Of a stretch of 64,000 nucleotides of DNA, positions 43,819 through 53,339 are shown piece by piece (positions within the stretch are counted from its first letter, which is position 1; each line of letters starts with the position of its first letter). The position numbers and the translations under genes were made by a program. The notes under the pieces are model-generated. The model was not told the origin of the DNA and did no database searches. It saw nothing but the letters and a program-made list of their open reading frames with translations. Where the stretch lies: positions 1 through 64,000 of the forward strand of contig NZ_CAJYEB010000002.1 in assembly GCF_913773735.1 (NCBI RefSeq), given 5' to 3'. Source of the DNA: an uncultured Massilia sp. (GTDB lineage Bacteria > Pseudomonadota > Gammaproteobacteria > Burkholderiales > Burkholderiaceae_D).

Positions 43819-45171
43819 TCAATTTCCCGCCACGACCATCTTCTCGATCAGGATCGACCCGGTCGACTTGTTGCCGCGCGTCAGCACGTCATTGCCGATG
43901 CCGACGATGGCCTGGAACATGTCCTTCATGTTGCCGGCGATGGTGATTTCCTCGACCGGGTACTGGATGACGCCGTTCTCGACCCAGTAGCCGGACGCGC
44001 CGCGCGAATAGTCGCCGGTCACGTAGTTGGTGCCCTGGCCCATCAGCTCGGTGACCAGCAGGCCGGTGCCCATCTTGCGCAGCATGCCTTCGAAGGTGTC
44101 GGCGATCTTCGTCTGCGTCGAGGTCAGCTCCAGGTTGTGCGAGCCGCCGGCATTGCCGGTGGTCTGCATGCCCAGCTTGCGCGCCGTGTAGGTGGACAGG
44201 AAGTAGCCCTGCAGGACGCCGTCGCTGACGACCTTGCGGCGCTGCGTGCGCACGCCCTCTTCGTCGAAGGGCGCGGAGCCGACGCCGCCGACCAGGTGCG
44301 GGTCCTCGACGACCTGGACGTGCGCCGGGAAGACCGATTGGCCGAGCGAATCGAGCAGGAAGCTCGACTTGCGGTACAGCGCGCCGCCGGACGTGGCCTG
44401 GACGAAGGCGCCGAGCAGGCCGGCGGCCAGCGGGGCCTCGAACAGCACCGGGCAGGTGCGGGTGTCGAGCTTGCGCGCGTTCAGGCGCGCCAGCGCGCGC
44501 TCGGCGGCGTAGCGGCCCACTTTTTCGGGGTCGGCCAGTTTCTTCGGATCGCGCGCCGACGAATACCAGTCGTCGCGCTGCATGTGGGCGCCCTTGCCGG
44601 CGATCGGGGCGACCGACAGCGTGTGGCGCGAGAACGGGTAGCCGGCGCAGAAGCCGTGGCTGTTGGCGGCGACGAAGTGCGACTGCTGCACGTAGACGCT
44701 GGCGCCTTCGCTGTTGGTGACGCGCTTGTCGACGGCGAACGCGGCGGCCTCGCAGCGCTGGGCGATCTCGACCGCCTCTTCGGCGCCGATCTGCCACGGA
44801 TAGCACAGGCGCAGGTCGCGCGGGTTCTGTTCCAGCAGCTCGGGATCGGGCAGGCCGGCGGCCGGGTCCTCGGCCGTGAAGCGGGCGATGTTCCAGGCCG
44901 CTTCGACGGTGGCGCGCAATGATGCCGCGGAGAAATCGGACGTGCTCGCATGGCCGCGGCGCTGGCCGCTGTAGACCGTCACGCCGATGCCCTTGTCCTT
45001 GTTCTGCTCGATGGTCTCGACCTGTCCCTTGCGCACCGTCACCGCCAGGCCGCCACCCTCGCTGATCTCGACGGCGGCATTGCTGGCGCCGGTTTCCCTG
45101 GCGATGGCCAGCACGTCCTGTGCGAGCTGCTTGAGCTGGTCTTGCGTATGGGTGAAGACGGAGTCGTTCAT
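43819..45171 (-). CDS. pmbA: PmbA/TldE, metalloprotease subunit partner of TldD
   Basis: The 450-residue protein matches PmbA (TldE): VEISEGGGLAVTVRKGQVET near residue 34, GIGVTVYSGQRRGHASTSDF near 64, and the C-terminal GASGYWVENGVIQYPVEEIT, followed by IAGNMKDMF. With TldD it forms a heterodimeric protease that trims peptides such as microcin B17 precursors and degrades CcdA. I chose the ATG at 45169-45171 on family grounds; the frame extends 20 codons further without support. It is divergent from darP, an arrangement common in beta- and gammaproteobacteria. Confidence 0.95.
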   Translation of the reverse strand: MNDSVFTHTQDQLKQLAQDVLAIARETGASNAAVEISEGGGLAVTVRKGQVETIEQNKDKGIGVTVYSGQRRGHASTSDFSAASLRATVEAAWNIARFTAEDPAAGLPDPELLEQNPRDLRLCYPWQIGAEEAVEIAQRCEAAAFAVDKRVTNSEGASVYVQQSHFVAANSHGFCAGYPFSRHTLSVAPIAGKGAHMQRDDWYSSARDPKKLADPEKVGRYAAERALARLNARKLDTRTCPVLFEAPLAAGLLGAFVQATSGGALYRKSSFLLDSLGQSVFPAHVQVVEDPHLVGGVGSAPFDEEGVRTQRRKVVSDGVLQGYFLSTYTARKLGMQTTGNAGGSHNLELTSTQTKIADTFEGMLRKMGTGLLVTELMGQGTNYVTGDYSRGASGYWVENGVIQYPVEEITIAGNMKDMFQAIVGIGNDVLTRGNKSTGSILIEKMVVAGN

Positions 45172-45266
45172 GTGCGTTTTTCTGTGGCGAGCCCTAAAAC
45201 AGTTATCATAGCAGCCGTTTACTGTTTTCACCGGCGGGCCGTGCGCCCTGCCCGACCAAGATCACC

Positions 45267-45863
45267 ATGCCAAATGCAAACCGCGGCTCCGTCGGCTTCC
45301 GCTCCGACGAGTTCGACCAGGAATACGACCGTCCGTCCAAGTCCGAACTCAAACGCCAGATGAACGACCTGCAAAAGCTCGGCGAGCAGCTCGTCGACGA
45401 GCCGCGCGACCGCGTCAAGCGCGTGCCGATGCCGGAAGAACTGCGCGACGCCATCCTGATGTGCCAGTCGATCACCGACCACGGCGGCCGCCGCCGCCAG
45501 CTGCAATTCGTCGGCAAGATGATGCGCAAGCTGGACGAGGAGGAAGTCGCCGTCATCCAGCGCACCATCGAAAGCTGGAAGGGCATGTCCAAGGCCGAGA
45601 CCGCGGCCCTGCACGCGCTCGAGCGCCGCCGCGAGAAGCTGCTGGCCGACGACAAGGCGCTGACCCAGCTGCTGGAAGAGAACCCGGAACTGGACGTGCA
45701 GCACCTGCGCACCCTGATCCGCAACGCGCGCAAGGAACAGGCCGAGAACAAGCCGCCGAAGGCCTACCGCGAGATCTTCCAGATCCTGAAGGACCTGGGC
45801 AAGAAGCCGAAGGCGGCCGCGCAGGACGACGAGGAAGGCGAAGACGATGAGTCCGGCGAATAA
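45267..45863 (+). CDS. darP: DarP (YjgA), 50S ribosome assembly factor
   Basis: The 198-residue charged, helical protein has the YjgA/DarP domain (PSKSELKRQMNDLQKLGEQL at 23-42, followed by VPMPEELRDAILM, then GGRRRQLQFVGKMMR). DarP is a dual-action ribosomal assembly protein that helps mature the large subunit. The tail is very acidic (DDEEGEDDESGE). It overlaps mog by 17 bases. Confidence 0.93.
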   Translation: MPNANRGSVGFRSDEFDQEYDRPSKSELKRQMNDLQKLGEQLVDEPRDRVKRVPMPEELRDAILMCQSITDHGGRRRQLQFVGKMMRKLDEEEVAVIQRTIESWKGMSKAETAALHALERRREKLLADDKALTQLLEENPELDVQHLRTLIRNARKEQAENKPPKAYREIFQILKDLGKKPKAAAQDDEEGEDDESGE

Positions 45864-46479
45864 CGACGAACTCGTCATCGGCCTGGTGTCGGTCTCCGAC
45901 CGCGCCAGCGGCGGCGTCTACGAGGACAAGGGCATCCCGGCGCTGCGCGAGTGGCTGCAGGGCGCGCTGGCCACGCCGTTTCGCGTCGAGACGCGCCTGA
46001 TTCCCGACGAGCGCGCCGCCATCGAGGCCACGCTGGTCGAGCTGGTCGACACCGTGCGCTGCCACCTGGTGCTGACCACCGGCGGCACCGGCCCGGCGCG
46101 GCGCGACGTCACGCCCGAGGCGACGCTCGCCATCGGCACGAAGGAAATGCCGGGCTTCGGCGAACAAATGCGCCAGATCAGCCTGCGCTTCGTGCCGACC
46201 GCGATCCTGTCGCGCCAGACCGCCGTGATCCGCGAGACGCCCGACCACGCGGCGCTGGTCATGAACCTGCCGGGCCAGCCGAAGTCGATCAGGGAAACGC
46301 TGGAGGGCCTGAAGGATGCGGACGGCAGGACCGTCGTCGGCGGCATCTTCGCGGCCGTGCCCTACTGCATCGACCTGATCGGCGGGCCGTACAGCGACAC
46401 CAACCCCGACGTATGCAAGGCCTTCCGGCCGAAATCGGCACAGCGTCCCGCTCTGCCCCACCCCGAGGACACCGCATGA
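45847..46479 (+). CDS. mog: Molybdopterin adenylyltransferase (Mog/MogA)
   Basis: The 210-residue protein activates molybdopterin by adenylation before molybdenum insertion. Family marks are GLVSVSDRASGGVYEDKGIP (12-31), the nucleotide/MPT-binding TTGGTGPARRDVTPEAT (about 78-94), the conserved LSRQTAVIRE, and LPGQPKSIRETLEGL. It starts inside darP and ends inside the next gene (ATGA), so the three are probably translated together. Confidence 0.93.
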   Translation: MSPANNDELVIGLVSVSDRASGGVYEDKGIPALREWLQGALATPFRVETRLIPDERAAIEATLVELVDTVRCHLVLTTGGTGPARRDVTPEATLAIGTKEMPGFGEQMRQISLRFVPTAILSRQTAVIRETPDHAALVMNLPGQPKSIRETLEGLKDADGRTVVGGIFAAVPYCIDLIGGPYSDTNPDVCKAFRPKSAQRPALPHPEDTA

Positions 46480-47144
46480 GCGAACTGCTCGACCATCTTC
46501 ACGTCGATACCGGCGCCGACCCGCAGGTCAGCATCATCTGGATGCACGGCCTGGGCGCCGACGCCAACGATTTCGTGCCGCTGGTGCGCGAACTGGACCT
46601 GGCCGGCCTGCCCGCCATCCGCTTCGTCTTCCCGAACGCGCGCACGATGCCGATCACGATCAACAACGGCTACGTGATGCGCGCCTGGTACGACATCAGC
46701 AACGCCGACCTGACCCGCCGCGAGGACGAGAAGGGCCTGCGCGCGTCCCAGGCCGACATCGAAGCCTTCATCGCGCGCGAGAAGGCGCGCGGCGTCCCGG
46801 CCAGGCGCATCATCCTGGCCGGCTTCTCGCAGGGCTGCGCGATGACGATCCAGGCCGGCCTGCGCCATCCGGAAACGCTGGGCGGCCTGCTGTGCCTGTC
46901 CGGCTATGCGCCGCTGGCCGACACGCTGGCGCAGGAGCGCAGCGAGGCCAGCCTGGCCACGCCCGTCTTCATGGCGCACGGCCAATACGACAACGTGGTG
47001 CCCTTCGCGCGCGCCCAGGCCTCGCGCGACCTGCTGCAGTCGCTGGGCTGCCGGGTCGAGTGGCACGAATACGCGATGCAACACACGCTGTGCCTGGAAG
47101 AGGTGCAGGACATCTCGGCATGGCTCAAGAAAGTGCTGGCCTGA
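46476..47144 (+). CDS. Carboxylesterase of the phospholipase/carboxylesterase family
   Basis: The 222-residue alpha/beta-hydrolase has WMHGLGADANDF (oxyanion region, about 22-33), the nucleophile elbow GFSQGCAM (serine near 119), and an aspartate and histidine in HGQYDNVVPF and YAMQHTLC completing the triad. The closest known relatives are bacterial esterases such as EstB and YpfH acting on short acyl esters. It starts by a four-base ATGA overlap with mog. Confidence 0.9.
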   Translation: MSELLDHLHVDTGADPQVSIIWMHGLGADANDFVPLVRELDLAGLPAIRFVFPNARTMPITINNGYVMRAWYDISNADLTRREDEKGLRASQADIEAFIAREKARGVPARRIILAGFSQGCAMTIQAGLRHPETLGGLLCLSGYAPLADTLAQERSEASLATPVFMAHGQYDNVVPFARAQASRDLLQSLGCRVEWHEYAMQHTLCLEEVQDISAWLKKVLA

Positions 47145-47145
47145 G

Positions 47146-47346
47146 ATGGCGAAGAAACCGGAAAAACTCGACGACGAGACCATGGCGCTGATCCACTGGT
47201 GCATCGAGGTCGAACAGCACCTGGTCGCCGGCGGCGCCACCCAGGCGCAGGCGCAGGAACACATCGAGGAACAGGTCGAGTGGTTCACCGACCTGTTCTA
47301 CGATGGACTGACGCCGGAGCAAGCGGCCAAGGAAGCGCTGGCCTAG
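47146..47346 (+). CDS. Small uncharacterised acidic protein
   Basis: I do not know this family by name. The 66-residue product, MAKKPEKLDDETMALIHWCI and on, is helical and acidic, with a repeated Glu/Gln pattern (AQAQEHIEEQVEWFTDLF) and an end EQAAKEALA. It begins two bases after the esterase stop codon, so it belongs to the darP-mog-esterase operon. Confidence 0.65.
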   Translation: MAKKPEKLDDETMALIHWCIEVEQHLVAGGATQAQAQEHIEEQVEWFTDLFYDGLTPEQAAKEALA

Positions 47347-47371
47347 TCTCCCGGTACACGCAGCATCGGCA

Positions 47372-47456
47372 CGTCGCCCCGGCGAAGGCCGGGGCCTAAT
47401 TTCCTGGCGCAGCCGGAACGCGCAAGCATTGGGCCCCGGCCTGCGCCGGGGCGACG
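47372..47456. repeat. Dispersed inverted repeat, family A copy 6
   Basis: The arms at 47372-47401 (CGTCGCCCCGGCGAAGGCCG and on) and 47428-47456 lie between two convergent genes. The left arm differs from most copies by GAAGG for GCAGG. Confidence 0.88.
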
Positions 47457-47471
47457 GTTCGCAGCCGCCAT

Positions 47472-47843
47472 TCACGCAGGTTCCGCCTGCCCATTCCTCG
47501 CATCGTAGGCCTGCCGCGCCGCGCCGATCTCCACGCGGTGGTCCTGCGTCCACGTGTAGACCGACGCGAACAGCTTGCCCAGGCTGCGGCCCAGCTCCGT
47601 GATCCGGTACTCGACCGCCACCGGCGATACCGGGATCACCGTGCGCTCGACCATGCCGTTGCGCTCCAGCCGGCGCAGGCATTGCGTCAGCGTCTTCTGC
47701 GTCACCCCGTCCAGGCGGTGCTTCAGCGCGTTGAAGCGCAGCGGCCCGTGCCACAGGGTCTTGAGCACCAGCATCGTCCATTTGTCCAGCAGCTGGTCCA
47801 GCAGCGCGCGTCCTTCGCTGCAGCTGCCCACGTCCTTTTCCAT
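47472..47843 (-). CDS. HxlR-family transcriptional regulator
   Basis: The 123-residue protein has the HxlR winged helix: LLDKWTMLVLKTLWHGPLRF (about 19-38), then LDGVTQKTLTQCLRRLERNG and the wing VSPVAVEYRITELGRSLG. A cysteine near the N-terminus (GSCSEGR) matches the thiol sensor position of redox- or electrophile-sensing members. The start at 47841-47843 fits the family. It is divergent from an old-yellow-enzyme gene, a common pairing for sensing and removing reactive carbonyls. Confidence 0.88.
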   Translation of the reverse strand: MEKDVGSCSEGRALLDQLLDKWTMLVLKTLWHGPLRFNALKHRLDGVTQKTLTQCLRRLERNGMVERTVIPVSPVAVEYRITELGRSLGKLFASVYTWTQDHRVEIGAARQAYDARNGQAEPA

Positions 47844-47897
47844 CGTCGTCTCCCTCGCGGTATCCGCGCGCCTACCTGGTCGCGCCAAAGTGCCTTC

Positions 47898-47937
47898 TTG
47901 ACACCAAGTATATCCGAGATACCATTGCCGTATATCC
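47898..47937 (+). promoter_or_regulatory. Promoter and HxlR-type operator upstream of the flavin oxidoreductase
   Basis: TTGACA (47898-47903), 16 bases, TACCAT (47920-47925) make a promoter. Within it GTATATCCGAGATAC (47908-47922) is a near-perfect palindrome of the GTAT-N7-ATAC type bound by HxlR proteins, and GTATATCC recurs at 47930-47937, exactly two helical turns on. Confidence 0.5.
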
Positions 47938-47953
47938 CAACAGGAGCTTCGCC

Positions 47954-49072
<1,119 letters not shown>

Positions 49073-49081
49073 GCCAGGCGC

Positions 49082-49636
49082 CTAGTCCGGCAGCGGCGCC
49101 GCGGACGACGGCGGCGCCGCGGTCCTGGCGGTGTTCATCACCATCGCCAGGAACGTGTAGTAACCGTTGACCCCCATCAGGTCCACGACGCCCTGCTCGC
49201 CGAACAGCGCCAGGGCGTCGCCGTAGACGCGGTCCGACACCCGCCTGGCGCGCTGCAGCTCGATGCAGAAATCGTAGACCACGCCCTCGTCCACCAGCAG
49301 GGCCGCCGGCCGCTCGCGCCGCGCGATGGCGTCGATGACGTCCTGGGTGATGCCGACCTGCAGCGCGATCGGCGCATGGATCGCCCATTCCACCTGCTGG
49401 TCCCATTCGCGCGCCGTGACCAGGATCGCCAGTTCCGACAGCCGCGTGCCGATGGCGCTGCGGTAGCGCAGGTATTCGCCCAGCCGCTGCGCATGGCCCA
49501 TCAGCTCGGGGCTGCGCAGCAGCGGGATGAAGGGGCCGTACAGGCCGCCGCGCGGGCCGTCGACGATGTCCTGGGCGGCGGCGCGCTGGGCGTCGGTCCA
49601 GTCTTCTGGCGGGAGGGGGCGCAGGCGCTCGGTCAT
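49082..49636 (-). CDS. Carboxymuconolactone-decarboxylase-family protein
   Basis: The 184-residue protein has the CMD/AhpD-like helical domain (GPFIPLLRSPELMGHAQRLG, LAILVTAREWDQQVEWAIHA). The CxxC pair of AhpD peroxidases is absent, so alkylhydroperoxidase activity is unlikely; lactone decarboxylase or an unknown role remains. I chose the ATG at 49634-49636 (MTERLRPLPPEDWTDAQRAA) on family length. Confidence 0.8.
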   Translation of the reverse strand: MTERLRPLPPEDWTDAQRAAAQDIVDGPRGGLYGPFIPLLRSPELMGHAQRLGEYLRYRSAIGTRLSELAILVTAREWDQQVEWAIHAPIALQVGITQDVIDAIARRERPAALLVDEGVVYDFCIELQRARRVSDRVYGDALALFGEQGVVDLMGVNGYYTFLAMVMNTARTAAPPSSAAPLPD

Positions 49637-49749
49637 GGCGGGTAAAAGTTGTCTGGGCGAAAAATACTCGCATGACTCAAGGCAAAAATCAAAGGAATCC
49701 GGCCGGTTCGCGCCTATCGTCAAGCGTTTCGATCCCAGGGAGACCCGCC

Positions 49750-51084
49750 ATGAGCCATATCCTGCACCGCAGCCTGCGCCACACGCCGCCCGTCGCGGCC
49801 GGCGGCAACGGCATCCACCTGCGCGACGCCGGCGGACGCAGCTACCTCGATGCCAGCGGCGGCGCGGCCGTTTCCTCGCTGGGGCACGGCCACCCGGACG
49901 TGATCGCCGCCATGCACCGCCAGATCGACCGCTGCGCCTACGCGCACACGGCCTTCTTCACCACCGACGTGGCCGAGGAGCTGGCCGACCGCCTGGTGGC
50001 TGGCGCCCCGGACGGCATCGCCGGCGTGTACCTGGTGTCGGGCGGCTCGGAGGCGATGGAGACGGCGCTGAAGCTGGCGCGCCAGTACTTCGTCGAGGCC
50101 GGCCAGCCGCGCCGCACCCGCTTCGTCGCGCGGCGCCAGAGCTACCACGGCAACACGCTCGGCGCGCTGGCCGTGGGCGGCAACGAGTGGCGCCGTGCGC
50201 CGTTCGCGCCGCTGCTGGCCGACGTCGAGCGCGTGTCGGCCTGCTACGAATACCGCGGCCGCGCCCCCGGCCAGGGCGTGGACGCCTACACCGCGATGCT
50301 GCTGGACGAACTGGAGACGGCGTTCCTGCGCGCGGGACCGGACCAGGTGATCGCCTTCGTCGCCGAACCGGTGGTGGGCGCGACCGGCGGCGCGATCCCG
50401 CCCACGCCCGGCTACTTCCGCGGCGTGCGCGCGCTGTGCGACAAGTACGGCATCCTGTTCATCGCCGACGAGGTGATGTGCGGGATGGGCCGCACCGGCA
50501 CCATGTACGCGATCGAGCAGGACGGCGTGGCGCCGGACATCGTCACGGTGGCCAAGGGGCTGGGCGCCGGCTACCAGCCGATCGGCGCCGTGCTGGCCGG
50601 CGCCGCCATCGTCGACTGCCTGCGCGCCGGCAGCGGCACCTTCCTGCATGGGCACACCTACATCGGCCATCCGGTGGCGGCGGCGGCCGCGCTGGCGGTG
50701 CAGCAGGTCATCGAGCGCGACGACCTGCTGGCCCAGGTGCGCCGCCGCGGCGCCGCGCTGTGGCGCATGCTGGGCGAGGCCTTCGGCGACCATCCGCACG
50801 TGGGCGACATCCGCGGGCGCGGGCTGTTCCTGGCGCTGGAGCTGGTGCGCGACCGGGCCGGCAAGGCGCCGTTCGCGCCGGAACGCAAGCTGCACGCCGC
50901 CATCAAGGAACAGGCGCTGCGCAACGGGCTGCTGGTGTATCCGATGGGCGGCACGATCGACGGCCGCCAGGGCGACCACGTGCTGCTGGCGCCGCCGTTC
51001 ATCGCCAGCGAGGCGGAGCTGGCGGAAATCGTGGAGAGGTTGCGGCAATCGGTGGATGCGGCCGTGAACGGGACGGCACGGTGA
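49750..51084 (+). CDS. Class III (omega) aminotransferase
   Basis: The 444-residue PLP enzyme has SGGSEAMETALKLARQYFVE (about 99-118), the YHGNT motif (about 137), FIADEVMCGMGRTG (about 236-249) with the PLP-ring aspartate, and the Schiff-base lysine in VTVAKGLGAGYQPIGAVL (about 267). It uses amines or omega-amino acids as donors, with pyruvate or 2-oxoglutarate as acceptor; the exact pair is not readable. The ATG at 49750 gives the family start; the frame extends upstream without support. Its function may be linked to the kamA-like operon 2 kb away. Confidence 0.88.
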   Translation: MSHILHRSLRHTPPVAAGGNGIHLRDAGGRSYLDASGGAAVSSLGHGHPDVIAAMHRQIDRCAYAHTAFFTTDVAEELADRLVAGAPDGIAGVYLVSGGSEAMETALKLARQYFVEAGQPRRTRFVARRQSYHGNTLGALAVGGNEWRRAPFAPLLADVERVSACYEYRGRAPGQGVDAYTAMLLDELETAFLRAGPDQVIAFVAEPVVGATGGAIPPTPGYFRGVRALCDKYGILFIADEVMCGMGRTGTMYAIEQDGVAPDIVTVAKGLGAGYQPIGAVLAGAAIVDCLRAGSGTFLHGHTYIGHPVAAAAALAVQQVIERDDLLAQVRRRGAALWRMLGEAFGDHPHVGDIRGRGLFLALELVRDRAGKAPFAPERKLHAAIKEQALRNGLLVYPMGGTIDGRQGDHVLLAPPFIASEAELAEIVERLRQSVDAAVNGTAR

Positions 51085-51094
51085 CATCGACCGG

Positions 51095-51179
51095 CGTCAT
51101 CCCCGCGCAGGCGGGGATCCAATGTGCAGGCGCCGTCGGGATGCGTGAAAATTGGGTCCCCGCCTGCGCGGGGACGACG
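51095..51179. repeat. Dispersed inverted repeat, family A copy 7
   Basis: The arms at 51095-51123 (CGTCATCCCCGCGCAGGCGG and on) and 51150-51179 oppose each other between two convergent genes. This copy and copy 2 share CGTCAT at the start where the others have CGTCGC. Confidence 0.85.
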
Positions 51180-51190
51180 TATCGCCGGCG

Positions 51191-52042
51191 TTACGCCTTC
51201 GGGAACGCCACCACTTCCTGCTGCTGCTCGCCCAGCCCCGCGATGCCCAGGCGCAGCTTGTCGCCCTTCTTGAGGAAGCGCTGCGGGCTGCGGCCCAGGC
51301 CGACGCCCGGCGGCGTGCCGGTGGTGATGATGTCGCCCGGCTCCAGCGTCATGAAGCGCGACACGTAGCTGACGATCTGGGCCACCGTGAAGATCATCGT
51401 CGAGGTGTTCCCCGTCTGCATGCGCTTGCCGTTCAGCTCCAGGTACAGGTCGAGGTCCTGCACGTCGTAGATCTCGTCCTTGGTCACCAGGAACGGGCCG
51501 ACCGGGCCGAAGGTGTCGCAGCCCTTGCCCTTGTCCCACTGCGAGCCCATCTCGAACTGGAAGGCGCGCTCGGACAGGTCGTTGACGACGCAGTAGCCGG
51601 CCACGCAGGCCAGCGCGTCGGCTTCGCTCACGTACTGCGCGCGGGTGCCGATCACGACGCCCAGCTCGACTTCCCAGTCGGTCTTCTTCGAGCCCTTCGG
51701 CAGCTGCACCGGATCGTCCGGGCCGGACAGGCTGCTGGTCGCCTTCATGAACAGGATCGGTTCCTTCGGGACCGGCGCGCCCGTTTCGCGCGCGTGGTCG
51801 GCGTAGTTCATGCCGATGCCGATGAACTTGCCGACGCCCTTGACCGGCACGCCGAGGCGCGGATTGCCGCGCACCAGCGGCAGGGTCTTCCAGTCGACCT
51901 TGGCCAGCTTGCGCAAGGCCTTTTCCGACATCACCGCGCCATCGATGTCGGCGACGATGCCGGACAGGTCGCGCAGGCGGCCCTCTTCGTCGAACAGGCC
52001 AGGCTTTTCCTTACCGGGGCGACCGTAACGAACCAATCTCAT
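51191..52042 (-). CDS. Fumarylacetoacetate-hydrolase-family protein
   Basis: The 283-residue protein is of the FAH type: GIGMNYADHARETGAPVPKE (about 94-113), the metal-binding DWEVELGVVIG (acidic residues near 142-146), YCVVNDLSERAFQFE and MTLEPGDIITTGTPPGVGLG. Members cleave carbon-carbon bonds in diketo or acylpyruvate substrates or hydrolyse related acids (for example in L-rhamnose or L-fucose breakdown). The substrate is unknown. It is the last gene of a kamA-MFS-FAH unit and overlaps the MFS gene by 32 bases. Confidence 0.88.
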   Translation of the reverse strand: MRLVRYGRPGKEKPGLFDEEGRLRDLSGIVADIDGAVMSEKALRKLAKVDWKTLPLVRGNPRLGVPVKGVGKFIGIGMNYADHARETGAPVPKEPILFMKATSSLSGPDDPVQLPKGSKKTDWEVELGVVIGTRAQYVSEADALACVAGYCVVNDLSERAFQFEMGSQWDKGKGCDTFGPVGPFLVTKDEIYDVQDLDLYLELNGKRMQTGNTSTMIFTVAQIVSYVSRFMTLEPGDIITTGTPPGVGLGRSPQRFLKKGDKLRLGIAGLGEQQQEVVAFPKA

Positions 52043-53318
52043 AGTCTTCCTTCTGGGTGATCATAGCGATTCCGCATTCTACCGGACGGCGCCGCAGGTA
52101 GTGGCGGACCAGCCCCGGCACCTGCAGCGCCGCCAGCGCGCCGAACGCCACCCGGTAGGCCGTCGCCGGATAATGGCCGGCCGCGTCGGCGGGCCACAGG
52201 CCGACGACCTGGCCGAAGCCGGCCTGCACCAGGAAGGCGCCGACGAAGATCAGGAGGTTCAGGCAGGTCGCCGCGCGTCCCGTCAGCGCGCGCGGCAGGC
52301 TTTGCGCGACGATCGCGTACTCGATGCCGGTGATGGTGCCCACCAGCGTGAACAGCACCGACAGCGTCTGCAGGCTGGGACGCCAGTCGCACACCATGGC
52401 CGCCTGCACCAGCACGAACACCAGCACCCCGGCGGCGGCCACGTCCAGCGCCGCGATGCCGCGCCGTCCCGCCCACTCGGTGATCATGCCGACCGCGATG
52501 GCGCCGAAGATCACCGAGGCCATGCCCAGGTACAGCAGGTAGGCCACGGCGGCGTCGGAAAAGCGCGCCACGTCGGACAGCCAGCGCCCGATCCACAGGC
52601 CCTGCAGGCCGAAGAACACGGCATGCGGGACCAGCACCAGCGCGACCGTGGCGCGGAACGCCGGCGCGCGGTAGACGTCCAGCACCGAGCGCACCGTGGG
52701 CGCCGCCCCGCCCTTGCCGCCGTCGCCGCCGCTGCGCGGGGTGACGAGCCAGATCAGGATGCCGGCGCAGGCGCTCAGCAGCGCGAACAGGACGAACAGG
52801 CCGCGCCAGTCGGTATGGTGCAGCAGCGCGCGCACCGGCAGCGTGGCGGACGCCGCGCCCAGGCCGCCCACCGCGATCAGGTAGCCCTGCACCGACGGCA
52901 GGCGCTTCGGTTCGACCCAGGTCGCCACCGCCTTCACGGCCGACATGAAGCAGCCGCCCAGGCCGCAGCCGATGACGGCGCGCGCCAGCACCAGCTGCTC
53001 GAAGCTGCGCCCGCACGCGAACAGCAGCGCGCCCAGCGCCGCCAGCAGCATCAGCACCAGCTGCACGCGGCGCGGCCCGTAGCGGTCGAGCGCGATCCCG
53101 ACCGGCAGCTGGGCCAGGGCGAAGGCGCAGAAGAAGGCGCTGGTGAGCAGCCCCAGCTGGCCCGGACCGAGCGCCAGCGCGCCGACCAGGTCGGGCGCCA
53201 GCACGGCGTTCACGTTGCGCAGCAGCGAGGACAGGTAGTGGCCCAGCGCGAACGGCAGGAATACGTAGAAGAACACCGCCGCGCCGCCCAGGCGCGCGGT
53301 GGCACGATCGGCGTCCAT
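52011..53318 (-). CDS. Major facilitator superfamily transporter
   Basis: The 435-residue membrane protein shows about twelve hydrophobic segments and the MFS loop motif LDRYGPRRVQLVLM between segments 2 and 3 (about 77-90). A charged loop rich in glycine (RSGGDGGKGGAAP) marks the middle. The substrate is unknown; the operon suggests an amino acid derivative or organic acid. It starts 21 bases after the kamA-like gene ends and its last 32 bases overlap the FAH gene, so the three genes are coupled. Confidence 0.88.
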   Translation of the reverse strand: MDADRATARLGGAAVFFYVFLPFALGHYLSSLLRNVNAVLAPDLVGALALGPGQLGLLTSAFFCAFALAQLPVGIALDRYGPRRVQLVLMLLAALGALLFACGRSFEQLVLARAVIGCGLGGCFMSAVKAVATWVEPKRLPSVQGYLIAVGGLGAASATLPVRALLHHTDWRGLFVLFALLSACAGILIWLVTPRSGGDGGKGGAAPTVRSVLDVYRAPAFRATVALVLVPHAVFFGLQGLWIGRWLSDVARFSDAAVAYLLYLGMASVIFGAIAVGMITEWAGRRGIAALDVAAAGVLVFVLVQAAMVCDWRPSLQTLSVLFTLVGTITGIEYAIVAQSLPRALTGRAATCLNLLIFVGAFLVQAGFGQVVGLWPADAAGHYPATAYRVAFGALAALQVPGLVRHYLRRRPVECGIAMITQKEDYEIGSLRSPR

Positions 53319-53339
53319 GGGAGTCTCCGGCCCGGCGGG

